A stretch of 8,999 nt of DNA, from contig CALJKH010000035.1 of assembly GCA_937973575.1 (NCBI GenBank), positions 1 to 8,999 of the forward strand, given 5' to 3'. The translations under genes and the position numbers were made by a program. The notes under the pieces are model-generated. The model was not told where the DNA came from. It did no database searches and saw only the letters and a program-made list of their open reading frames with translations. This document shows, piece by piece, positions 1 to 5,345 of this stretch; position 1 is the stretch's first letter, and the number at the start of each line of letters is the position of its first letter. This DNA is from an uncultured Solirubrobacterales bacterium. Lineage in GTDB: Bacteria > Actinomycetota > Thermoleophilia > Solirubrobacterales > Solirubrobacteraceae.

Positions 1-1
1 G

Positions 2-517
2 TCCGTGGGGCCAGCGCTCCGGCTGTTTGCGGATTCCCTTGATGCTGGCCTGACTATTCCTGCTGCCGCTTCGAGAGTTGGGGAGGGAACCGACTCAGCG
101 GCTATAGCGCTGTCAGGTTTCTCACGTGACTGCTCGCGGGGCATGACGGTGACAGAGGGGCTATCGAGGCTGACGGCTGGCTCGAACGGCGACCTTTGGG
201 CCTCAGCCGCTTTCACTATCGAGCTTCATTTCAGGCAAGGAGGTGATCTTGCTTCGGCCATCCGCCGTGTAGCGGAGGAGCTTGAGTCAAGAAGGCAGAG
301 TCGGAATGCGGCTGCGGCAGCCACCTCTCAAGCCCGCTTCACTGCCAACCTTGTCTGCGCGATGCCATTGCTTGCGATGGCTGCTGCCACCGTGGTATTT
401 CCAGGCCGCGTCGAGGCAGCACTCAGGAATCCGGCCTCCGTGATGCTGATGTCGTTAGGGCTTGTGCTTCAGGGAGGAAGTCTGTTGGCGATTCGCAGAA
501 TTACTGCTGAGGGGTAG
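2..517 (+). CDS. TadB-like type II secretion F-domain protein, 5' end missing
   Basis: Inner-membrane platform protein of a Tad/Flp pilus or related type II secretion-like machine, which would sit under the TadA ATPase. The reading frame is open to the left window edge, so the gene is probably cut; a GTG at base 5 is only a possible start. The visible part opens at the usual beginning of the T2SF domain (PALRLFADSLDAGLTIPAA), continues through the typical helical stretch with a glycine turn (FRQGGDLASAIRRVAEELESRR, about residues 76-97 counted from the GTG at base 5), and ends with two hydrophobic segments (about 112-132 and 143-164) followed by a basic tail, as TadB proteins do. The next gene starts 6 bp after its stop and looks like its TadC partner. 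The family call is firm; TadB rather than another T2SF protein rests on order and context. Confidence 0.75.
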   Translation, partial: SVGPALRLFADSLDAGLTIPAAASRVGEGTDSAAIALSGFSRDCSRGMTVTEGLSRLTAGSNGDLWASAAFTIELHFRQGGDLASAIRRVAEELESRRQSRNAAAAATSQARFTANLVCAMPLLAMAAATVVFPGRVEAALRNPASVMLMSLGLVLQGGSLLAIRRITAEG

Positions 518-523
518 GCGGCG

Positions 524-1090
524 ATGAGCCTTTCGGAGTTAGCTATCGCCGCTTCGGTGTTGTTCGTATTGACGAGCGGTAGAAACGGCTCCAACGGGGC
601 AGCTTTCACGCTCGCTTCCCTTGGCCGGAGGTCCAAGCCTCTTAGGAGAGATGCTGAGCCAGGTGTTGAGCAGTTTGCGGCCGACCTGTCACTCGCTCTA
701 GCTGCTGGGTGCCGGCCGGTTGAGGCCCTCAGCCGCTGTTCGCGGCATAGACGAGGCGCTGTCGCGTTGCGCGGGCAGTTGGCTGTGGAGCGGATTAGCT
801 TGGGCCTTGACCCGCTCTCAGCTCTTGGTGAGGGTCGGGACGCAGCAGCGAGCCAAGGTGAAGCGTCGCTCTACGTCGCACTCGCAGGTGAGCTGCAAAG
901 TGGTCTAGCTGCAGCGCCCGCGGTTGCTGCCATAGCTAGAGCTGCTGCTCAAGGCGCACGAGTCCGAGAGTCGGAACGAGCGGCCAGGGCTGCCCCGCTC
1001 GTTCAGCTTGTCGTTGCCTTGGGCCTGGTCCCATCTGCGCTGCTGCTAGGGGCTGGGGTTGTTCTAGCCGGGCTTGGGAATGCGGGCTAG
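524..1090 (+). CDS. TadC-like type II secretion F-domain protein, short actinobacterial form
   Basis: Second inner-membrane platform subunit of the Tad/Flp system, expected to pair with the TadB-like product just upstream. At 188 residues it is much shorter than proteobacterial TadC (about 300), matching the reduced T2SF proteins common in Actinomycetota. A weak N-terminal hydrophobic stretch (about 5-18) and a basic linker (35-42) are followed by an alanine-rich helical T2SF region (about 48-150; FAADLSLALAAGCRPVEALS, then a second helical hairpin near 112-142) and a strong C-terminal membrane segment (about 158-185). The ATG at 524 lies 6 bp after the previous stop with a modest AGGCGG-type ribosome site. 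The sequence is alanine-rich and low in complexity, so identification relies on overall pattern and position. No pilin or TadE/F gene follows; the next gene is mraZ after 248 bp. Confidence 0.7.
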   Translation: MSLSELAIAASVLFVLTSGRNGSNGAAFTLASLGRRSKPLRRDAEPGVEQFAADLSLALAAGCRPVEALSRCSRHRRGAVALRGQLAVERISLGLDPLSALGEGRDAAASQGEASLYVALAGELQSGLAAAPAVAAIARAAAQGARVRESERAARAAPLVQLVVALGLVPSALLLGAGVVLAGLGNAG

Positions 1091-1111
1091 ACCCTTCTTC
1101 CGGGAGGAATC

Positions 1112-1140
1112 TTGCAACGGGATTTGGGCGGTATTTAGAT
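1112..1140 (+). promoter_or_regulatory. Candidate upstream promoter (P1) for the dcw operon
   Basis: A TTGCAA box at 1112-1117 is followed after 17 bp by TTAGAT at 1135-1140, a reasonable sigma-70/SigA-type pair. A transcript would start near 1147 and carry a leader of about 190 nt including all the GTGGG repeats. The -35 is the same hexamer as in the second candidate at 1233-1261. It is read by eye only, and single promoters in GC-rich DNA are easily imagined. Confidence 0.3.
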
Positions 1141-1208
1141 CCGCCCCACCAGAGAAAGCCCATGAAATATGGGCAAAGAGGAAATTTTGGACTCGTAACG
1201 ACCGAAAT

Positions 1209-1254
1209 GTGGGCGACCGGTGTGGCGTTGTGTTGCAAAGTGGGAGGAAGTGGG
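1209..1254 (+). promoter_or_regulatory. MraZ-box-like direct repeat array
   Basis: GTG-led repeats start at 1220 (GTGTG), 1230 (GTGTT), 1240 (GTGGG) and 1250 (GTGGG), an exact 10-bp period, with another GTGGG at 1209-1213. MraZ regulators are known to bind short direct repeats of the TGGGN/GTGGG type spaced one helical turn apart, upstream of their own gene, and this array lies 85 bp before mraZ. The two best boxes (1240, 1250) match the known pattern well and the two upstream members are degenerate. Further TGGGC words at 1125, 1170 and 1210 may be extra weak sites. The expected role is autoregulation of the mraZ-led operon. Confidence 0.65.
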
Positions 1255-1261
1255 CTAGTCT
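1233..1261 (+). promoter_or_regulatory. Candidate main promoter (P2) of the dcw operon, overlapped by MraZ boxes
   Basis: TTGCAA at 1233-1238 and TAGTCT at 1256-1261 are separated by exactly 17 bp, fitting a housekeeping sigma factor (TTGNNN / TANNNT is common in Actinomycetota). The two strongest MraZ-like boxes (1240-1244 and 1250-1254) fall inside the spacer, so MraZ binding would block RNA polymerase directly, as described for the Escherichia coli mra promoter. Transcription would begin near 1268 and give a leader of about 70 nt dominated by the hairpin at 1281-1319. Assigned by eye. Confidence 0.5.
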
Positions 1262-1280
1262 CCGCCTTGCTGGATCGACA

Positions 1281-1319
1281 GCCGGGGCGTTGAAGTTCCT
1301 CCCACCTCAACGCCCCGGC
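1281..1319 (+). promoter_or_regulatory. Perfect 13-bp inverted repeat in the mraZ leader
   Basis: The arm GCCGGGGCGTTGA (1281-1293) is matched without error by TCAACGCCCCGGC (1307-1319), enclosing a 13-nt loop (1294-1306). The structure ends 19 bp before the mraZ start codon. No T-run follows, so it does not look like a normal intrinsic terminator. The loop holds TTCCTCCCAC (1296-1305), the exact reverse complement of GTGGGAGGAA at 1240-1249, that is, an inverted MraZ-like box. In RNA the loop carries CCUCCC, which is anti-Shine-Dalgarno in character. It may be a leader RNA structure controlling mraZ translation or transcript stability, or a DNA operator. The inverted repeat itself is certain; its function is inferred. 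Confidence 0.7.
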
Positions 1320-1338
1320 ACCAGCAGAGTCCAATCCC

Positions 1339-1773
1339 ATGACCTTCTTAGGCACCTACGACCACACGCTTGACGCGAAGAACCGGCTTACAGTCCCGGT
1401 CAAGTTCCGCGGGCCACTTGGTGGGGGAGCGATCATCGCGAGGGGTATCGAGCCGTGCGTAAGCGTCTGGACGCCCGAGGGCTTCGAGTCGTGGAAGCAG
1501 GAGATGATTGACGCCTTCGGCAGCATGACTCCGAAGGCGCGGGCATTTAAGCGTGTGCTTGCTGCGAGTGCCTTTGAGACTGAACTTGATGCTGCTGGGC
1601 GAATCATGGTCCCAAGCAAGTTGATCGAGTACGCAGCCATCAGCCGTGAAGTAGCGGTAATCGGCAATGACGATGCGTTCGAGATCTGGGATCGGGACGC
1701 CTGGGGTGCATATGACGACTCAGTCTCCCCAACAATTCTTGAGCTGACGGATTCGATCGGTAGCAATGATTGA
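1339..1773 (+). CDS. mraZ: Transcriptional regulator MraZ
   Basis: DNA-binding regulator and usual first gene of the dcw cluster; it assembles into rings and binds short direct repeats upstream of its own gene. The 144 residues fit the family (about 140-150). Two tandem SpoVT/AbrB-like MraZ domains are visible, each with the DxxxR signature: LDAKNRLTVPVKFR near residues 11-24 (D12, R16) and LDAAGRIMVPSKL near 83-95 (D84, R88). The opening MTFLGTYDHTLDAK supports the ATG at 1339. The ribosome site is poor (AGCAGAG at 1323-1329 at best) and a strong hairpin lies just upstream, so translation may be controlled. The 3' end overlaps the predicted rsmH start by 8 bases. MraZ probably represses the operon through the repeats at 1209-1254. 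Confidence 0.96.
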   Translation: MTFLGTYDHTLDAKNRLTVPVKFRGPLGGGAIIARGIEPCVSVWTPEGFESWKQEMIDAFGSMTPKARAFKRVLAASAFETELDAAGRIMVPSKLIEYAAISREVAVIGNDDAFEIWDRDAWGAYDDSVSPTILELTDSIGSND

Positions 1774-2710
1774 GATGGCCACCACCCACGTCCCCGTCCT
1801 TGCAGGAGAGGTAATTGAGCTCCTCGATCCTCGCCCAGGCGAGACCGTTGTCGATGCCACATTCGGGGCCGGGGGCCACGCCAGTCTCCTTGCTGATCGG
1901 ATTGGTCCATCGGGCACATTGATCGCAATTGATCGCGACCCGGCAGCCGCGTCCAGATTCGCCGAATTTGCAGGAGAAGTGTCGTGTAACACCCGTTTTA
2001 TTCGGTCCGCATTTGCAGAAGGACTTCAGGCCCTAGCTGGTGAAGGGGTAACTGCCGACGTCGAACTGCTGGACCTAGGCATGAGCTCCATGCAAATAGA
2101 TACCCGTGAAAGAGGCTTTTCCTACGCATGTGATGTCCCTCTGGACATGCGCATGGACCCGACGGCAGAAACATCGGCTGCGGACCTTGTTGCGGAGTGG
2201 GACGAGCGTCGACTTGCTCGCACTTTCAAGGAATTCGGAGAGGAGCGGTTCTCGAGCGCAATCGCTCGCGAGATCGTCCGTAGCCGCGAGCGCGCACCGA
2301 TCACGACCACAGGCGAGCTTGTCGGTTGCATCGAGCGCGCTGTCCCGACCCCAGCTCTCTTCGCTGGGGGACACCCGGCCAAGCGCACCTTCCAAGCTCT
2401 CAGAATCGCAGTGAACGACGAGCTCGGCCAGATTGATCAGGGCCTTCCCGCAGCTTGGGAGATCCTCAACCGAGGTGGCCGGATGGGCGTGATCTCCTTC
2501 CACTCACTGGAAGACCGCCGCTCGAAGCGCTTCTTCGCTGATCGTGCCCGCGGCTGCGTATGCCCTCCTGACCTTCCTGTCTGCGGCTGTGGGCGTAAGC
2601 CTCAGGCAGAGCTAATTACCCGTAGGTCAGTTGTGGCCACACCAGGTGAGGTTGAAGCAAACCCGCGTTCCAAGTCAGCAAGGCTTCGAGTCGCAAGGAA
2701 GGTCAGCTGA
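1766..2710 (+). CDS. rsmH: 16S rRNA (cytosine1402-N4)-methyltransferase RsmH (MraW)
   Basis: Cytoplasmic S-adenosylmethionine-dependent enzyme that methylates N4 of C1402 in the 16S rRNA P-site; conserved in the dcw cluster behind mraZ. The 314 residues are normal. Visible motifs: HVPVLAGEVIELL (8-20), the SAM loop VVDATFGAGGHA (28-39), the acidic strand end IAIDRDP (53-59), DLGMSSMQID (103-112), GFSYACDVPLDMRMDP (117-132), HPAKRTFQALRIAVNDEL (203-220), ISFHSLEDR (243-251) and the cysteine cluster RGCVCPPDLPVCGCG (262-276). The ATG at 1766 overlaps mraZ by 8 bases; a second ATG at 1775 would give 311 residues and no overlap, and homologue alignment does not clearly separate the two. Small departures from consensus (DRRSKRFF in place of DRIVKRFF; SSMQID) are outside the SAM loop. 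Confidence 0.96.
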   Translation: MIEMATTHVPVLAGEVIELLDPRPGETVVDATFGAGGHASLLADRIGPSGTLIAIDRDPAAASRFAEFAGEVSCNTRFIRSAFAEGLQALAGEGVTADVELLDLGMSSMQIDTRERGFSYACDVPLDMRMDPTAETSAADLVAEWDERRLARTFKEFGEERFSSAIAREIVRSRERAPITTTGELVGCIERAVPTPALFAGGHPAKRTFQALRIAVNDELGQIDQGLPAAWEILNRGGRMGVISFHSLEDRRSKRFFADRARGCVCPPDLPVCGCGRKPQAELITRRSVVATPGEVEANPRSKSARLRVARKVS

Positions 2711-3657
2711 TGACTCCTCCAGCAGCAACCGCAGCCGGACGGCTTCGCCCAAGCTCCTCGGTTGCTCCTGTCTACATTGACCCTGTAGTTCCGCCCGAAG
2801 TCGAGCCGGAGGTAATCCGTAACTCTTCGCCTAGCCGAATCCGCCCAGGTCGTATCGCAGGTGGGGCAGGAGTACTTCGGCCGAGAGAGCGCCGCATTTC
2901 GGGTCCAGCACGCAGCGTTCCGGCCGGGCGCCTAGTTGCGGATGAGGTCGCACTCCTTGAGAACGCAACGGCTCCGCGTCTAACTGCGACAGTGATCGAC
3001 CGCATCGAGCTTCCGAGCATCAACTTCGGTGCGATCTTCCGCCGGCGCGCATTTGCTTTGCCAAACGCAACTTCTGTCGTTGACGCCGTCCGGACCGCCC
3101 CCGACCATCCAGTTACAAACTTCTTGGTTGCTAGCCGTGTCTGGATCGGCATGGTGGCAGCTTTGGCAGCAGGTCTTGTCTTTATTCAAGTGCAACTTCT
3201 TCACACAAACTCTGGCATCGGAACCAACGTTCAGCTCATTACTCAGCTGCAGCGTCAGAACGCAGACCTCAGAACCTCCGTTTCCGGGCTCTCTTCCGAC
3301 CAGCGAATCGTCGCCGAGGCGCAGCGGATGGGCTTCGTTGAGCCGCCAGTTGGCTCAACTCGGTTTGTCAACTTCCACAGGGGGGATGCGGACAAGGCTC
3401 TCTCAGTCTTCGCAACGCAGGTCACTGCAGGCGGTATGACTGACGCGGCAGCTAGCCAGACCTCCTCGACTGCTGACTCGACCGGCAGCGACTCAAACGG
3501 CGGAGCTTCCGTCAACTCAGACTCTTCCCAGGTAGCCGACAGCTCTCAGGGTCAGACGCAGCAGTCAGACAGCGGTGCCAGCACTCAGACCGGTAGCACC
3601 AACACAGGTGGGGCTACCGCCGCAGCAGACGGCGGGTCCTCCCCGCAAAGCGGCTAG
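2710..3657 (+). CDS. ftsL: FtsL-like septum-formation protein with long N- and C-terminal extensions
   Basis: Probable bitopic divisome protein that would bridge FtsQ/DivIB and FtsB/DivIC and help activate FtsW-FtsI. It sits in the canonical ftsL slot between rsmH and ftsI. Of 315 residues, about 1-140 form a proline- and arginine-rich, probably disordered cytoplasmic part; 143-164 is one membrane span (WIGMVAALAAGLVFIQVQLL); 170-198 is a short coiled coil (LITQLQRQNADLRTSVSGL); then comes the FtsL/DivIC-style ending RIVAEAQRMGFVEPPVGS (199-216). Residues about 240-315 are a Ser/Thr/Gln/Gly/Asp-rich tail outside the membrane. Usual FtsL is about 100-120 residues; long forms are known in Actinomycetota (mycobacterial FtsL is several hundred residues). 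The ATG shares its A with the rsmH stop (TGATG) and has a good AAGGAAGG ribosome site 7 bp upstream. Sequence similarity is low, so the name rests on position and topology. Confidence 0.8.
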   Translation: MTPPAATAAGRLRPSSSVAPVYIDPVVPPEVEPEVIRNSSPSRIRPGRIAGGAGVLRPRERRISGPARSVPAGRLVADEVALLENATAPRLTATVIDRIELPSINFGAIFRRRAFALPNATSVVDAVRTAPDHPVTNFLVASRVWIGMVAALAAGLVFIQVQLLHTNSGIGTNVQLITQLQRQNADLRTSVSGLSSDQRIVAEAQRMGFVEPPVGSTRFVNFHRGDADKALSVFATQVTAGGMTDAAASQTSSTADSTGSDSNGGASVNSDSSQVADSSQGQTQQSDSGASTQTGSTNTGGATAAADGGSSPQSG

Positions 3658-3660
3658 CGG

Positions 3661-5337
3661 GTGGCAGGCCGAAGCCGCAGCAGCTTCAAAATTCGTTCCC
3701 AGCGCCTGAAGTTTGCGCTGGGCCTCCTAATCGTCCTTGCAGGTGTTCGGGCTGCAGATGTTGCAATCGTTCAGGCATCAAGCCTTAGAGCCGACGCCGC
3801 CCGACAGCAGTCCACGACTGCAGTTGTGCCAGCTCCTCGCGGAGATATAACTGACCGCCATGGAGTAGAGCTCGCTGTATCGGAGCCCGCCTACAACATT
3901 TCGGTTGACCCGATGTTGATCAAGAACCCTGACGCTCTTGCCAACAAGCTTGCCCCATTGCTTGGCTCCTCACCTGCTGAGGTGCTTCCCAAGCTCTCGG
4001 ATCGAACGAAGGGCTTTGAGTGGCTCGCCAAGCGAGTACCGGCAGATCAGGCCGACCGGATTCGAGCGCTCCGGATCGATGGAGTTGACTTTGAGAAGAC
4101 GATGCGGCGTGCCTATCCTCGCGGCGAGCAGGCAGGTCAGCTGATCGGTTCGGTTCGAGACGACGGCACGGGAGGCTCCGGGCTTGAGTACGCGTGGGAT
4201 TCAGTCCTCCATGGCAAGGACGGCAAACGAACCACGCTCTCCGACGCTCGCGGAAAGCCACTCGCCGTGGAGGAACTCCAGAAGACTGTTTCAGGACGGC
4301 AGCTCTCGCTTACGATCGACGCAGCCGTTCAGGATGAGGTTGAGCGAGTCTTGGCTGGAGTAGGGAAGACCTTCCAGCCAAAGGGTGCGACAGCGATCGT
4401 GATGGACCCGAACAAGGGAGAGATCATCGCTCTCGCCAACTGGCCCGCAGTCAATGCCAACACGATCAGTTCGGCAAATCCATACGCCCAGATGAACCGC
4501 GCCAGTGGCTTCACCTACGAGCCAGGTTCAACCTTTAAGAGCGTCACGATTGCCTCAGCTCTCTCGGAACACAAGGTAACTCCCGACACCGTCTTCGATC
4601 TGCCGGTTGAGCTTCAGGTCGGCGACAAGACGATTCACGATTCGCACGACCGCGGCCCGGAGTCGCTCAGCGTCTCCAACATTCTCGCTCAGTCCAGCAA
4701 CGTCGGTGCAGCGATGATCGGTACTCGCCTTGGCCGGGTCGGACTTGACCACTGGATGCGCAAATTCGGCTTTGGCACGCCAACCCATTCCGGTTTCCCT
4801 GGGGAGGAACAGGGGATCGTTATTCCGGTTTCCAAGTACTCCGCAGCCACAGTAGGTAACGAGTCGATGGGCCAGGGCCTATCGGTAACTCCGTTACAGA
4901 TGGTGCAGGCCTACTCGGCGATTGCCAACGGCGGGCTTCTTCGTAGTCCGCGAATTGTCCGGACAATTGACGGGAAGCCTGCTCCTCAGCGTCCGGCCCA
5001 CCGAGTCATTACTCCCACAGTTGCCGCTCAGGTACGAAAGATGCTCAGGGGAGTGCTTGCCGAAGGCGGCACCGCATCTGGCGCAGAGATTCCCGGGTTC
5101 GATCTAGCTGGCAAGACGGGTACAGCGCAGAAGGTCGACCCTCAGACCGGCACCTACTCGCTTTCGAAGTACATCGCCTCGTTCATCGGCTTCGCCCCGG
5201 CTCACTCTCCCAAGCTCTTGGCGGCTGTGGTGGTGGATGAACCAAGTGGCGATATCTACGGCGGGTCAGTTGCGGCTCCGGCGTTCTCCCGCATCATGGC
5301 GTTCTCGCTGCCGTATCTCGGGATCTCGCCCCGCTGA
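3661..5337 (+). CDS. ftsI: Septal peptidoglycan transpeptidase FtsI (class B PBP)
   Basis: Penicillin-binding protein 3-type D,D-transpeptidase that cross-links septal peptidoglycan, anchored by one N-terminal membrane segment (about 17-38, after the basic start RSRSSFKIRSQRLK) with the catalytic part outside. The dimerisation/pedestal region begins at VPAPRGDITDRHGVELAVS (56-74). Active-site motifs are complete: STFK (290-293, nucleophile Ser290, Lys293), SSN (345-347) and KTGTAQK (485-491). At 558 residues it ends shortly after the transpeptidase domain, so no PASTA domains are present. The start is GTG, 3 bp after the ftsL stop, without a clear ribosome site, so coupled translation is likely. 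Being downstream of ftsL and upstream of murE, it is the standard dcw ftsI; elongation PBP2 is unlikely from context. Confidence 0.95.
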   Translation: MAGRSRSSFKIRSQRLKFALGLLIVLAGVRAADVAIVQASSLRADAARQQSTTAVVPAPRGDITDRHGVELAVSEPAYNISVDPMLIKNPDALANKLAPLLGSSPAEVLPKLSDRTKGFEWLAKRVPADQADRIRALRIDGVDFEKTMRRAYPRGEQAGQLIGSVRDDGTGGSGLEYAWDSVLHGKDGKRTTLSDARGKPLAVEELQKTVSGRQLSLTIDAAVQDEVERVLAGVGKTFQPKGATAIVMDPNKGEIIALANWPAVNANTISSANPYAQMNRASGFTYEPGSTFKSVTIASALSEHKVTPDTVFDLPVELQVGDKTIHDSHDRGPESLSVSNILAQSSNVGAAMIGTRLGRVGLDHWMRKFGFGTPTHSGFPGEEQGIVIPVSKYSAATVGNESMGQGLSVTPLQMVQAYSAIANGGLLRSPRIVRTIDGKPAPQRPAHRVITPTVAAQVRKMLRGVLAEGGTASGAEIPGFDLAGKTGTAQKVDPQTGTYSLSKYIASFIGFAPAHSPKLLAAVVVDEPSGDIYGGSVAAPAFSRIMAFSLPYLGISPR

Positions 5338-5345
5338 GGCTGGCG

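Noticed and set aside
1063..1091. 7-bp inverted repeat TCTAGCC / GGCTAGA around the stop of the TadC-like gene, as a possible terminator
   Set aside because: Short stem, 15-nt loop and no T-run after it; it is mostly coding sequence and could be chance.
1102..1138. GGGAGGAA followed by a tiny frame starting TTG at 1112 and ending TAG at 1138, as a leader peptide
   Set aside because: Only 8 codons, start 2 bp from the ribosome-like site, and the same bases make a better -35 box.
936..1355. Minus-strand open frame of 139 codons across the control region
   Set aside because: It antisenses the TadC-like gene and the promoter region, has no recognisable domain and a composition typical of a shadow frame.
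1074..1373. Plus-strand open frame of 99 codons between the TadC-like gene and mraZ
   Set aside because: It overlaps both neighbours, runs through the promoter, MraZ boxes and hairpin, and its protein shows no family features.
1356..1992. Minus-strand open frames opposite mraZ and rsmH
   Set aside because: Shadows of two clearly conserved coding genes; no recognisable protein features.
3643..3653. Small hairpin CCGC-AAA-GCGG at the end of the FtsL-like gene
   Set aside because: A 4-bp stem inside coding sequence with no T-run; too weak to call an attenuator between ftsL and ftsI.
3430..3657. The low-complexity end of the FtsL-like gene as a frameshift artefact
   Set aside because: The frame stays open, lacks hydrophobic or cysteine-rich nonsense, and ends 3 bp before the ftsI start as expected for a true operon junction.
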